Position numbers and translations under genes: made by a program. The notes beneath the pieces were generated by a model, which had not been told where the DNA came from, did not search any database, and saw only the letters and a program-made list of their open reading frames with translations. From Actinomycetospora sp. (lineage in GTDB: Bacteria; Actinomycetota; Actinomycetes; Mycobacteriales; Pseudonocardiaceae), in contig JAQSWW010000024.1 in assembly GCA_029266415.1 (NCBI GenBank), positions 1 to 41,996 of the forward strand: DNA of 41,996 nucleotides, in the 5' to 3' direction. This document shows positions 1 through 8,016 of this stretch, piece after piece (within the stretch, counting starts at the first letter, position 1; each line of letters opens with the position of its first letter).

Positions 1-387
1 GGGGACGCCGCCGCCCGCCGCGTCCTGCTGCGGCCCGCCGGGGCCCCGCGCGGCACCGACCTCGTCGCCGTGCAGGAGAACCCCCTCGACGCGTCCACGG
101 CCGAGGACCCCGAGCGGGCCCGCTCCCAGCTCGCTGCCCAGTACGAGGCCGCGCGGGCGGCCGGCGACCCGGTGTCGGGCTACGAGCCGGTGGCCGAGTT
201 CGGGAGCCGCCCGGTGGCCCGGTACCGGCAGGACCCGGCGCCGGGCGTGCGCGTCGACTGGTTCGTCGTGCTCTCCGCCCCCTCGATGGTCAGCGTCGGC
301 TGCCGCCACGGCACCGACGACGCCGACGCCCGCCGCGTCCTCACCGCGTGCGCCCAGGTCGTGGAGACCCTCGAGCCGGCCGGCTGA
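1..387 (+). CDS. Type VII secretion-associated protein, C-terminal part (Rv3446c-like), truncated by window edge
   Basis: The reading frame is open from base 1, so the gene starts upstream of the window; a GTG at 70 is only an internal codon. The visible ~128 residues resemble the C-terminal domain of the ESX-4-associated Rv3446c family. Typical features are a Q-x-N-P stretch (QENPL), the segment RPVARYRQDP, a hydrophobic DWFVVLSAP strand and the SVGCRHG motif near the end. Two WXG100 genes, rplM and rpsI follow, which is the mycobacterial ESX-4 order and is the stronger part of the argument. The family's role in secretion is not established. The N-terminal domain cannot be seen. Confidence 0.72.
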   Translation, partial: GDAAARRVLLRPAGAPRGTDLVAVQENPLDASTAEDPERARSQLAAQYEAARAAGDPVSGYEPVAEFGSRPVARYRQDPAPGVRVDWFVVLSAPSMVSVGCRHGTDDADARRVLTACAQVVETLEPAG

Positions 388-475
388 CCGGATTTCCCCG
401 AACGACCACCACGGCGCGCACGCGGTCGTCATGCTCGATCCGACCGACCACGGTGACCGACGAGAGGGGACGGAC

Positions 476-817
476 ATGGCCGCGAACAGCGGGTTCAGTA
501 CCGACACCGCGACGATGCAGGCCGTCGCGAAGAAGATCAACACCACGCACGCGGCGATGGAGGGCGACCTCGGGCGGCTGCGCACGCAGCTCGCCGACGT
601 GGCCGGCACGCAGTGGCAGGGCCGGGCCGCCGACGCCTTCGGCATCTCGATGACGCAGTGGGACGTCGACGCGCAGCGCATGAACAAGGCCCTCGACGAC
701 ATCTCGGCGTTGGTCAACCGGGCCGCCGGCCTCATGCAGACCAACCAGGACTCCGGCGCCCAGGCCTTCCGCTCGGCCGAGGGCGGCGGGGGCGCGCAGT
801 TCGGCCACCTCCTCTGA
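476..817 (+). CDS. esxU: WXG100 family type VII secretion substrate (EsxU-like)
   Basis: A 113-residue helical protein with the WXG hairpin motif (WQG, near residue 47) between two predicted amphipathic helices, the fold of ESAT-6/CFP-10 proteins. It should pair with the next gene product as a heterodimer exported by the ESX-4 machinery. An upstream in-frame ATG at 431 is rejected: the ATG at 476 follows a GAGAGGGGA ribosome-binding site and gives a family-length protein. The C-terminus (residues ~85-113) is Gly/Ser-rich and longer than in many WXG100 proteins. I do not see a clear YxxxD/E export signal. The symbol rests on synteny (Rv3446c-esxU-esxT-rplM) rather than on sequence identity. 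Confidence 0.85.
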   Translation: MAANSGFSTDTATMQAVAKKINTTHAAMEGDLGRLRTQLADVAGTQWQGRAADAFGISMTQWDVDAQRMNKALDDISALVNRAAGLMQTNQDSGAQAFRSAEGGGGAQFGHLL

Positions 818-857
818 CCCGCTGACCACACCACCGACACCACCGAGAGGCCCACCC

Positions 858-1154
858 ATGCCCCAGGACCAGATCCGCGTCGACTTCTCCACCATCGACG
901 GCGCCGCGGCCAACATGTCGACCCTGCAGGCGGCCATCGAGGGCCACATGGCCGACCTCGACCGCTCGATCGCCGAGCTCGGCGTCTGGAACGGCCAGGC
1001 TGCCGCGGAGTGCCAGGCGCGCAACCAGGAGATCAAGTCGGCGTGGACGTCGATCCAGCAGCAGCTGGGCCACATGACCACCCAGACCCACCGGTTCAAC
1101 GAGGACGCCCGCATCACCGAGGACGCGATCTACCGGTCGTTCTCCTCCCGCTGA
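858..1154 (+). CDS. esxT: WXG100 family type VII secretion substrate (EsxT-like)
   Basis: A 98-residue protein with the WXG motif (WNG) near residue 45 between two long helices, the size and shape of ESAT-6. It lies 40 nt after the preceding WXG100 gene with its own GAGAGG ribosome-binding site, so the pair is co-transcribed and probably forms the 1:1 heterodimer typical of ESX substrates. The next gene is rplM, as in the mycobacterial ESX-4 locus. Export by ESX-4 is inferred from context; the membrane components (eccB, eccC, eccD, mycP) would lie upstream of the window. Confidence 0.87.
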   Translation: MPQDQIRVDFSTIDGAAANMSTLQAAIEGHMADLDRSIAELGVWNGQAAAECQARNQEIKSAWTSIQQQLGHMTTQTHRFNEDARITEDAIYRSFSSR

Positions 1155-1197
1155 GGACGCGTCCGGGGGCGGTCGGCGTCCCTCACGAGGGGACGCG

Positions 1198-1203
1198 TAC
1201 TCT
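1198..1203 (+). promoter_or_regulatory. Possible -10 box (TACTCT) for rplM-rpsI-glmM
   Basis: TACTCT fits the actinobacterial TANNNT -10 pattern and lies in the 139 nt gap between esxT and rplM. It would give a 5' leader of about 80 nt before the L13 start at 1294. I see no good -35 hexamer, so this is a weak call. Confidence 0.3.
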
Positions 1204-1293
1204 GGACGACCGATGCGCGGTGTACGTCCCGCGCCTGATCGACCCCACCGGCCCCGAGCCGACCGCCCAGCCGTCCGTGACGAGGTAGCTTCC

Positions 1294-1737
1294 GTGCGCA
1301 CGTTCAGTCCGAAGCCCGGCGACATCGACCGCGCCTGGCACGTCATCGACGCGTCCGACGTCGTCCTCGGGCGCCTGGCCACCCAGAGCGCCACGCTGCT
1401 GCGGGGCAAGCACAAGCCCACCTACGCGCCGCACGTCGACACCGGCGACTTCGTCGTCATCGTGAACGCGGAGAAGGTCGCGCTCACGGGTGGCAAGCGT
1501 GACGACCGCATGGTCTACCGCCACAGCGGCTACCCGGGCGGCCTCAAGTCCCGCACGGTCGGCGAGGAGCTCGAGCGCTTCCCCGCCCGCCTGGTCGAGA
1601 AGGCCATCAAGGGCATGCTCCCGAAGAACCGGCTGGGCCGGGCCATGAGCAGCAAGCTCAAGGTCTACGCGGGCCCCGAGCACCCCCACGCCGCGCAGAA
1701 GCCGGTGCCGTACGAGATCCGACAGGTGAGCCAGTGA
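1294..1737 (+). CDS. rplM: 50S ribosomal protein L13
   Basis: A 147-residue protein that matches L13 over its full length, including [15 protein letters not shown] near the N-terminus, [16 protein letters not shown] and the [11 protein letters not shown] motif in the C-terminal half. L13 is an early assembly protein of the large subunit that binds 23S rRNA. The start is the GTG at 1294, preceded by a GAGGT Shine-Dalgarno; an in-frame ATG at 1213 would add an unrelated Arg/Pro-rich leader and is rejected. The stop overlaps the rpsI start by 4 nt (GTGA), so the two proteins are translationally coupled, as in most bacteria. Confidence 0.97.
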   Translation: MRTFSPKPGDIDRAWHVIDASDVVLGRLATQSATLLRGKHKPTYAPHVDTGDFVVIVNAEKVALTGGKRDDRMVYRHSGYPGGLKSRTVGEELERFPARLVEKAIKGMLPKNRLGRAMSSKLKVYAGPEHPHAAQKPVPYEIRQVSQ

Positions 1738-2357
1738 CCAGCCCCGACGACCAGCCCGACCTGCCCGCCGACGACGCGGCGCAGACGCTCGCCGAGGCCG
1801 CGGACCTCCCCGAGGGCGCCGAGAGCGCCGTCGGTGGCACCCCGGTCTCCGCGACCGACGACGCGGGCACCGACTCCGACCTCGCCGTCGACGCGGACGC
1901 CGACAGCGGCGCCAAGGCCGACACCGACGTGTTCGGCGACGCCGCGAGCGCCCCGGTCTTCGCCTCCATCGACCGGCCCATCCAGACGGTCGGCCGCCGC
2001 AAGGAGGCCATCGTCCGCGTGCGCCTCGTCGCCGGCACGGGCCGCATCGTGTGCAACGGGAAGGCCTTCGAGGAGTACTTCCCGAACAAGGTCCACCAGC
2101 AGCTCATCCGCGAGCCGCTGGTGATGACCGAGCGCACCGAGCAGTTCGACGTCTACGCCACCCTCCACGGCGGCGGCACGTCCGGCCAGGCCGGCGCCCT
2201 GCGCCTCGGCCTCGCCCGTGCGCTCACCGAGGTCGACCCCGAGGACCGTCCGGGCCTCAAGAAGGCCGGCTTCCTCACCCGTGACCCGCGGGCCACGGAG
2301 CGCAAGAAGTACGGCCTGAAGAAGGCCCGGAAGGCGCCCCAGTACTCGAAGCGCTGA
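1734..2357 (+). CDS. rpsI: 30S ribosomal protein S9 with long acidic N-terminal extension
   Basis: Residues ~81-207 are a complete S9: [18 protein letters not shown], the [12 protein letters not shown] segment, [13 protein letters not shown], and the basic tail ending [12 protein letters not shown] that reaches the P-site tRNA anticodon. Residues 1-80 are an extra low-complexity, strongly acidic region: 19 Asp/Glu against one Lys in the first 70. Mycobacterial S9 is about 150 residues with a short Pro/Ala leader, so this is roughly 55 residues longer. The extension continues straight on from the GTG that overlaps the rplM stop, so it is translated unless a later start is used; I see no good alternative start with a ribosome-binding site. 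The TGA overlaps the glmM ATG by one base. Confidence 0.96.
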   Translation: MTSPDDQPDLPADDAAQTLAEAADLPEGAESAVGGTPVSATDDAGTDSDLAVDADADSGAKADTDVFGDAASAPVFASIDRPIQTVGRRKEAIVRVRLVAGTGRIVCNGKAFEEYFPNKVHQQLIREPLVMTERTEQFDVYATLHGGGTSGQAGALRLGLARALTEVDPEDRPGLKKAGFLTRDPRATERKKYGLKKARKAPQYSKR

Positions 2358-3739
2358 TGGGGCGGCTCTTCGGCACCGACGGTGTCAGGGGGCTGGCCAA
2401 CGCCGACCTCTCGCCCGAGCTGGCGACCGCGATCTCCGCGGCGGCCGCGGGTGTGCTCGCCGAGCACGCCCGCGTCGGGGGCCGGCGTCGCGGCGCGGAC
2501 GCCCGCCCGGTGGCCGTCGTGGGTCGCGACCCACGGGCCAGCGGCGAGATGCTCGAGGCGGCGGTCACCGCCGGCCTGAGCGCGGCGGGCGCCGACGTGC
2601 TGCGCGTCGGGGTGCTCCCCACCCCGGGCGTCGCGCACCTGACCGGTGCGCTCGACGCCGACCTGGGCGTGATGATCTCCGCCTCGCACAACCCGATGCC
2701 GGACAACGGCATCAAGCTCTTCGCCGCCGGCGGGCACAAGCTGCCCGACGTGCTCGAGGACGAGATCGAGGCGCACGTCCACGAGGCCGCGGGCGGCCCG
2801 CCGGTCGGCGCGGCCGCACGCCCCACCGGCCGCGGCATCGGCCGCGTCCGCGACGTGCCCGACGCGCTCGATCGCTACACCGCGCACCTGGCCACCGCCA
2901 CGCCCACGCCGCTGGCCGGCCTGCACGTCGTCGTCGACTGCGCCCACGGGGCGGCGTCGGCCGCGGCGCCCCGCGCGTACGCCGCGGCGGGTGCCCGGGT
3001 CACGGCCCTGCACGCGGAGCCCGACGGCTGGAACATCAACGAGGACGTCGGCTCGACACACATGGACGCGCTCGCCCACGCCGTGGTGGCCGAGGGCGCC
3101 GACCTGGGCATCGCCCACGACGGCGACGCCGACCGCTGCCTGGCCGTGGACGCCGCCGGCGAGGTCGTCGACGGCGACCAGATCCTCGCGGTCCTCGCGC
3201 TCGACCTGCTCGCGCGCGGCGAGCTCGCCGACGCCACGCTCGTCGTCACCGTGATGAGCAACCTCGGCCTGCACCTCGCGATGGCCGACGCGGGCGTCAC
3301 GCTGCGCACCACCAAGGTCGGCGACCGCTACGTCCTCGAGGAGCTGCGCCACGGCGGGTTCTCCCTCGGCGGCGAGCAGTCGGGGCACGTCGTGCTGCCC
3401 GCCCACGCCACCACCGGCGACGGCCTGCTCACCGCGCTGCGGCTCATGGCGTGCGTCGCGCAGAGCGGCCGTCCGCTCGCCGACCTCGCAGCGGTGATGA
3501 CGCGCCTGCCCCAGGTGCTGGTCAACGTGCCGGTGGCGGACAAGGCGGCGGTCGGCTCGTCGTCCGAGGTCGCCGACGCCGTGGCCGCCGCGGAGGCCGA
3601 GCTGGGCGGCAAGGGCCGCGTGCTGCTGCGCCCGTCGGGCACCGAGCAGCTCGTGCGCGTCATGGTCGAGGCGCCGACACAGCGGGTGGCCGGCGAGGTC
3701 GCCGACCGTCTCGCGGGCCTGGTCTCCGCCGTCCGCTGA
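2357..3739 (+). CDS. glmM: Phosphoglucosamine mutase
   Basis: A 460-residue cytosolic enzyme that converts glucosamine-6-phosphate to glucosamine-1-phosphate for UDP-GlcNAc and peptidoglycan. The alpha-D-phosphohexomutase signature is complete: phosphoserine loop [14 protein letters not shown] (near residue 111), metal loop DGDADRC (near residue 255), sugar-binding loop GGEQSGH and phosphate-binding loop [11 protein letters not shown] near the C-terminus. The ATG shares a base with the rpsI stop, so the gene is coupled to the ribosomal protein operon, as in other actinobacteria. With glmS 2.3 kb downstream, the window holds two consecutive steps of amino-sugar synthesis. Confidence 0.97.
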   Translation: MGRLFGTDGVRGLANADLSPELATAISAAAAGVLAEHARVGGRRRGADARPVAVVGRDPRASGEMLEAAVTAGLSAAGADVLRVGVLPTPGVAHLTGALDADLGVMISASHNPMPDNGIKLFAAGGHKLPDVLEDEIEAHVHEAAGGPPVGAAARPTGRGIGRVRDVPDALDRYTAHLATATPTPLAGLHVVVDCAHGAASAAAPRAYAAAGARVTALHAEPDGWNINEDVGSTHMDALAHAVVAEGADLGIAHDGDADRCLAVDAAGEVVDGDQILAVLALDLLARGELADATLVVTVMSNLGLHLAMADAGVTLRTTKVGDRYVLEELRHGGFSLGGEQSGHVVLPAHATTGDGLLTALRLMACVAQSGRPLADLAAVMTRLPQVLVNVPVADKAAVGSSSEVADAVAAAEAELGGKGRVLLRPSGTEQLVRVMVEAPTQRVAGEVADRLAGLVSAVR

Positions 3740-3918
3740 CGCGCGCCGTCGGGCGCACGTCCGTGGTGCCCGGGCGTCCCGGTGCCGGGTTCGAGCCCCC
3801 GGGGCGGTCGTCAGGCGTTAACCTGGCCACGGTCCCGCCGACCCGGCGCCGGGGTGCGGGGGCCGGGCAGGAATCGGTGGCTGGTCCCGCGGCAGCGGGG
3901 GAGGACGCGGAGGACGTG

Positions 3919-4326
3919 ATGGACCCGTTCCCGCCCGCGCACGAGCCCCACCTCGACGACCTGCTGGCCGGGCTGGACGACGACGCCGACGACGACGCGC
4001 CCGAGGTGCACGACCTGCCCGAGGTCGTCGAGGCCGTCACCGGCCGGGCCCGCGACCTGCACCGGCTGGCCGACCGCCTCAGCGCCGACGGCGACGGTGG
4101 GGGTGCCGACGGCACGCTCTCGGCCGTGGCCCTGCTCCGTGCCCATGCCGGCGCGGTGGACGAGCTCGCCGAGCACCTCCTGGCGGCCCGCGGGGACGGC
4201 GACCCCGCCGACGGGCCGGCCGGACCGGTGGCGGCGGTGCACGGCCCGGCGGCCACGCCGCCCGCCACGCCGCCCGCCGCCCCCGACGACACCGGCCCGC
4301 GCGGGGTGCCGCGCACGGTCGGGTGA
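3919..4326 (+). CDS. Conserved hypothetical protein, Rv3440c-position homologue
   Basis: A 135-residue, acidic, Ala/Asp/Pro-rich protein. Residues ~10-45 are dominated by Asp/Glu, followed by a helical stretch (~40-95) and a Pro/Ala-rich tail. No catalytic motif or membrane segment is visible. Its place directly after glmM and before a WXG-like gene matches Rv3440c in the mycobacterial ESX-4 region. The ATG at 3919 follows GGAGGACG; a longer upstream frame exists but is Arg-rich antisense-type coding. A TAACCT hexamer at 3819-3824 could be a promoter. The stop overlaps the next start (GTGA), so the two proteins probably act together. I do not recognise a function. Confidence 0.6.
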   Translation: MDPFPPAHEPHLDDLLAGLDDDADDDAPEVHDLPEVVEAVTGRARDLHRLADRLSADGDGGGADGTLSAVALLRAHAGAVDELAEHLLAARGDGDPADGPAGPVAAVHGPAATPPATPPAAPDDTGPRGVPRTVG

Positions 4327-5060
4327 CCACCCCCGACCGCCCGCTCCGGCTCGTCCCCCCGGCCGGTCCGGTCGATCTCGCGGGGCCCTCCCGTGCGGCC
4401 CTGCTCGGCGCCGTCGACGTCGCCGTCGGCCTGCTCACCGCCCACCTGCCGCGCTGGCACGCGATCCCGCCCCGCTGGCGCGGGGTCCCGTCCGGTCCCG
4501 ACACCGACCCGGCCACGGTGCGCCGGGCCGGGGCCCGGGCCCGCGAGCTGCCCGACGCCGCCGCCCTCGCCGGGCAGGCGGAGGCGCTGCGCGAGGCCGC
4601 CACGCTCGTGCGCCGCCAGCACGTCGACACCGCCGAGGACCTCGGCCCCCTCTGGGACACCTGGGCCGGGCCGTCGGCCGACGCCGTGCAGCGGCGCGTC
4701 TCGGCGCTGGCGCGGTCGGCGCACGGCCTGGTGGGCGAGCTGGGCGACACCGCGGACGTCTTCGAGGTCGCCGCCGCCCGCGTCGCCGCCGCCGTGCGCG
4801 ACCTTGCGGCCGGGGCCGCCGCCGTGCGTCCCGCCGACCCCGTCGGCGGCCGGCACCCGGCGCAGGTGGACGCCCTGCTGGCCGCGGTGCGCGTCGACCC
4901 GGCGGTCGAGGCCCCGCTGCGCGCCTACGCCGCGGACCTCGAGGAGCGGCTGCACCGCTTCCTCGCCGCCGCGGCGCGCAGCCACGCGGCCGGGCAGGAG
5001 GCCGGCGCCCGCGTGCGCGAGCGGCTGGCGGCCGGTGGGGGCGACCCGATCAGGCCTTGA
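4323..5060 (+). CDS. WXG100-like helical protein, Rv3439c-position homologue
   Basis: A 245-residue Ala-rich, mostly helical protein coupled by a 4 nt overlap to the preceding gene. Residues ~85-165 resemble a WXG100 hairpin: helix, then WDTWAGPSADAVQRRV, then a second helix with AHGLVGELGDTADVF, as in ESX-secreted or ESX-chaperone proteins. The C-terminal ~80 residues form another predicted helical pair. The position after glmM and Rv3440c matches Rv3439c. No signal peptide is visible. A role in type VII secretion is an inference from the WAG turn and the locus. The last 11 nt overlap the convergent hydrolase gene on the other strand. Confidence 0.6.
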   Translation: MTTPDRPLRLVPPAGPVDLAGPSRAALLGAVDVAVGLLTAHLPRWHAIPPRWRGVPSGPDTDPATVRRAGARARELPDAAALAGQAEALREAATLVRRQHVDTAEDLGPLWDTWAGPSADAVQRRVSALARSAHGLVGELGDTADVFEVAAARVAAAVRDLAAGAAAVRPADPVGGRHPAQVDALLAAVRVDPAVEAPLRAYAADLEERLHRFLAAAARSHAAGQEAGARVRERLAAGGGDPIRP

Positions 5061-5940
5061 CGTCCGGCGAGCGGACCTCGGTGCCCTTGATCGCCCCGTC
5101 GAACGCCGACGCGTAGCGCGTCTCGCCGCCCAGGCGGTGCAGCAGGAACGCGGTGAGCAGCGCGCGCACGAGGGTGCGCGTGGACGCCTCGCCCTTGCCG
5201 TCGAGGACGGCGTCGCTCCAGTGCCGGCCCTCGAGCAGCCCGAGGTGGGTGGCCTTCTTGAGGGTGCGCAGCGACGACTCGCCGCCCCAGGCGTCGGCGA
5301 CGAGGTCGGCGCCGGCCGCGGGCGGGGAGACGAGGTCCTTGCCGAACGCGAGGTGCATGCCGGGCAGGTGCACCGCCCGGGCGGCGTCCACGGCCGACGG
5401 CTTCGTGTCGGTCAGCGCGATCGTGGCCACGGCCTGCAGGTCGACGCCGTGGCCGACCTCCCAGTAGGGCTCGCCCACGGCCTGCACCTGTGTGTCGGCG
5501 GCCGGGACGGCGGCGGCGAGGACGGCGGCCCCGGCGCCCATGCCGTGGCCGGCGACGCCGAGCTTGCCGGGGTCGACGCTCACGGCGGCACCGCGGGAGT
5601 TGCCGCCCAGGCGCACCCCGGCGCACACCCCGAGGGCGGTGCGCAGGTCCTGGGCCAGCGCGCGGTGCGAGCCGAACGGCCCGCGCTGGGTGTCCGGCGC
5701 GGCGGCGACGATGCCCCAGGAGGCGAGGTGGCGCAGCAGCCCGAGGTAGCGGGCGGCGGGCTGGAGCCAGTCGTGGGCGATCGCCACGGCCGGCAGGCCC
5801 TGCCCCGTGGTGGGCGTGAACACGACGCCGGGCAGTCCCACCAGCGCCAGCTCACCGCGCAGCACCGGGTGGGGGCCGGGCCGGGACAGCTCGGCGACGA
5901 CGGCCTTGGGCGCCAGCTTCCCCGAGATCACGCTCGCCAT
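5050..5940 (-). CDS. Alpha/beta-hydrolase fold protein lacking the nucleophile Ser (Rv3438-like)
   Basis: A 296-residue protein with alpha/beta-hydrolase strand and loop order: LPAVAIAHDWLQ (oxyanion strand), GIVAAAPDTQRG, then the nucleophile elbow VAGHGMGAGAAV, and a late His in KATHLGL. The elbow should read G-x-S-x-G; here residue 133 is Gly (GHGMG), so canonical Ser hydrolase chemistry is not possible unless another residue serves. The gene is convergent with the Rv3439c-like gene and divergent from glmS, the Rv3438 position. The ATG at 5940 is supported by a TAGGTT -10 box 8 nt upstream; a frame-open extension to 6285 runs antisense through glmS and is rejected. Homologues are often labelled dienelactone hydrolase-like. 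True function is unknown. Confidence 0.75.
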   Translation of the reverse strand: MASVISGKLAPKAVVAELSRPGPHPVLRGELALVGLPGVVFTPTTGQGLPAVAIAHDWLQPAARYLGLLRHLASWGIVAAAPDTQRGPFGSHRALAQDLRTALGVCAGVRLGGNSRGAAVSVDPGKLGVAGHGMGAGAAVLAAAVPAADTQVQAVGEPYWEVGHGVDLQAVATIALTDTKPSAVDAARAVHLPGMHLAFGKDLVSPPAAGADLVADAWGGESSLRTLKKATHLGLLEGRHWSDAVLDGKGEASTRTLVRALLTAFLLHRLGGETRYASAFDGAIKGTEVRSPDVKA

Positions 5941-5948
5941 GGCCCGGG

Positions 5949-5954
5949 AACCTA
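5949..5954 (-). promoter_or_regulatory. -10 box (TAGGTT) for the alpha/beta-hydrolase-like gene; leaderless type
   Basis: On the minus strand TAGGTT is followed by 8 nt and then the ATG at 5940. This TANNNT-to-start spacing puts the transcript start at or within a base or two of the start codon, the layout of actinobacterial leaderless mRNAs. No Shine-Dalgarno is present. Confidence 0.5.
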
Positions 5955-6048
5955 GCGGAGCCGGGCGGCCACGGCCCGTCGTGACCCGCGTGGGCCACCG
6001 TCGGTCGCCCGCGACCGGCGGGTGCCCGGAGCGCCCGGAGCGCGTCGT

Positions 6049-6054
6049 TACCCT
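6049..6054 (+). promoter_or_regulatory. -10 box (TACCCT) for glmS; leaderless type
   Basis: TACCCT is followed by GACGCCC (7 nt) and the GTG start of glmS. No ribosome-binding site precedes the start. It is divergent from the box at 5949-5954, so the 121 nt between the two genes is a compact bidirectional promoter. The -35 region is not obvious. Confidence 0.55.
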
Positions 6055-6061
6055 GACGCCC

Positions 6062-7936
6062 GTGTGCGGGATCGTGGGATATGTCGGCTGGCGCGGGGCC
6101 CAGGAGGTCCTCGTCAACGGGCTGCGGCGTCTGGAGTACCGCGGGTACGACTCCGCCGGGGTCGCCGTGGTGGACGGACGGGGCGAGCTCGAGGTGCACC
6201 GGGCGGCCGGGCCGTTGGACAACCTGGTGGCGGTGCTGCCCGAGGGCGGCGCGACGGGGGAGGGCACGGGCCGGGGCGGCACCACCGGGATGGGTCACAC
6301 CCGCTGGGCCACGCACGGCCCGCCGACCGACCGCAACGCCCACCCGCACCGCGACGCCGCGAGCAAGGTGGCGGTGGTCCACAACGGGATCATCGAGAAC
6401 TTCGTCGCGCTGCGCGCCGAGCTCGAGGCCGCCGGCGTCGAGCTGGCCAGCGACACCGACAGCGAGGTCGCGGCCCACCTCGTGGCCCGCGCGTTCGCCG
6501 CCGACCCGGACGCCGGGCTGACCGCCGCCGTGCGCGCCGTCGTGGCGCGGCTCGAGGGCGCGTTCACGCTGGTGTTCACCCACGCCGACTCCCCGGACGA
6601 GATCGTCGCCGCGCGCCGGTCGTCGCCGCTGGTCGTGGGCGTCGGCGAGGGCGAGATGTTCGTCGCCTCGGACGTCGCGGCGTTCATCGACCACACCCGC
6701 GAGGCCGTCGAGCTCGGCCAGGACCAGATCGTCACGCTGACCCGCGGCGGCGCCGTCGTCACCGACTTCCTCGGCGAGCCCGCGCGCACCCGTCCCTTCC
6801 ACGTCGACTGGGACATCGCCGCCGCCGAGAAGGGCGGCCACGACTTCTTCATGCTCAAGGAGATCGAGGAGCAGCCGGCGGCGCTGGCGGACACGCTGCG
6901 CGGGCACCTCGTCGACGGCCGGATCGTGCTCGACGAGCAGCGCCTGTCCGACCAGGAGCTGCGCGACATCGACAAGGTGTTCGTCGTGGCGTGCGGCACG
7001 GCGTACCACGCGGGGCTGCTGGCCAAGTACGCGATCGAGCACTGGTGCCGCATCCCGGTCGAGGTCGAGGTGGCCAGCGAGTTCCGCTACCGCGACCCGG
7101 TGCTGGACCGGTCCACGCTGGTCGTGGCCATCTCGCAGTCCGGCGAGACCGCGGACACGCTCGAGGCGGTGCGCCACGCCCGGGACCAGAAGGCGCGCGT
7201 GCTGGCGATCTGCAACACCAACGGCGCCCAGATCCCGCGCGAGTCCGACGCGGTGCTCTACACCCACGCCGGCCCCGAGGTCGGGGTCGCGGCGACGAAG
7301 ACGTTCACCGCGCAGGTCATCGCCTGCTACCTCGTGGGCCTGGCGCTGGCGCAGACGTTCGGCACGAAGTACGCCGACGAGGTCGCCCGCGAGTACGCCG
7401 AGCTCGAGGCGAGCACCGACGCCGTGGCCCGCGTGCTCGAGGCCGTCGTCGAGCCGGCCCGGGCGCTGGCCCGCGAGCTGGCGGCGTCCAAGGCGGTGCT
7501 GTTCCTCGGGCGCCACGTCGGGTTCCCGGTGGCCCTGGAGGGCGCGCTCAAGCTCAAGGAGCTCGCCTACATGCACGCGGAGGGCTTCGCGGCCGGCGAG
7601 CTCAAGCACGGGCCGATCGCGCTGATCGAGCAGGACCTCCCGGTGGTGGTGGTCATGCCCTCGCCCAAGGGGCGGGCGATCCTGCACCAGAAGCTGCTGA
7701 GCAACATCCGCGAGATCCAGGCCCGCGGGGCCCGCACGATCGTCGTCGCCGAGGAGGGCGACGAGACCGTGCGCCCCTTCGCCGAGCACCTCATCGAGGT
7801 GCCGGCGGTGTCGACGCTGCTCCAGCCGCTGGTGGCCAGCGTGCCGCTACAGGTCTTCGCCGCCGAGGTCGCCCGCGCCCGCGGCTACGACGTCGACAAG
7901 CCCCGCAACCTCGCGAAGTCCGTCACCGTCGAGTAG
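6062..7936 (+). CDS. glmS: Glutamine--fructose-6-phosphate aminotransferase (isomerizing)
   Basis: A 624-residue enzyme that makes glucosamine-6-phosphate from fructose-6-phosphate and glutamine, the first step of UDP-GlcNAc synthesis. The protein begins (fM)CGIVGYVG, so Cys2 is the N-terminal nucleophile of the class II glutaminase domain (residues ~2-240; GHTRWATHG, HNGIIEN and D-T-D-S motifs visible). Two sugar-isomerase (SIS) domains follow at ~300-435 (ISQSGETADTLEA) and ~470-610 (GRHVGFPVALEGALKLKEL). The C-terminus KPRNLAKSVTVE is the conserved end. The GTG at 6062 is fixed by the need for Cys at position 2. The gene appears monocistronic: a palindromic element follows at once. Confidence 0.97.
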   Translation: MCGIVGYVGWRGAQEVLVNGLRRLEYRGYDSAGVAVVDGRGELEVHRAAGPLDNLVAVLPEGGATGEGTGRGGTTGMGHTRWATHGPPTDRNAHPHRDAASKVAVVHNGIIENFVALRAELEAAGVELASDTDSEVAAHLVARAFAADPDAGLTAAVRAVVARLEGAFTLVFTHADSPDEIVAARRSSPLVVGVGEGEMFVASDVAAFIDHTREAVELGQDQIVTLTRGGAVVTDFLGEPARTRPFHVDWDIAAAEKGGHDFFMLKEIEEQPAALADTLRGHLVDGRIVLDEQRLSDQELRDIDKVFVVACGTAYHAGLLAKYAIEHWCRIPVEVEVASEFRYRDPVLDRSTLVVAISQSGETADTLEAVRHARDQKARVLAICNTNGAQIPRESDAVLYTHAGPEVGVAATKTFTAQVIACYLVGLALAQTFGTKYADEVAREYAELEASTDAVARVLEAVVEPARALARELAASKAVLFLGRHVGFPVALEGALKLKELAYMHAEGFAAGELKHGPIALIEQDLPVVVVMPSPKGRAILHQKLLSNIREIQARGARTIVVAEEGDETVRPFAEHLIEVPAVSTLLQPLVASVPLQVFAAEVARARGYDVDKPRNLAKSVTVE

Positions 7937-7939
7937 CGC

Positions 7940-7995
7940 TTTGCGCTCCGCGCTCGTGAGTGCTTTTCCGTGCTCCAGCACGGGAAAGCACGCAC
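7940..7995. repeat. Interspersed palindromic element, copy 1
   Basis: A conserved leader TTTGCGCTCCGCGCTC (7940-7955) is followed by two 18 nt arms at 7956-7973 and 7978-7995 separated by TCCA. The arms pair at 16 of 18 positions. Similar elements lie at 30967-31022 and 32689-32741. It starts 4 nt after the glmS stop and ends 21 nt before nnr, so it may also act as a terminator for glmS, though no U-tract follows. Confidence 0.8.
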
Positions 7996-8016
7996 AAGCC
8001 GACGAAGGAGGCAAAC

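Noticed and set aside
431-475. Longer N-terminus for the first WXG100 protein (ATG 431)
   Set aside because: Adds a non-helical, unrelated leader and ignores the good ribosome-binding site before 476.
3776-3812. A tRNA-like T-loop string (GGGTTCGAGCCCCCGGGG) after glmM
   Set aside because: No acceptor stem partner, D-arm or anticodon arm can be found in the 50 nt upstream.
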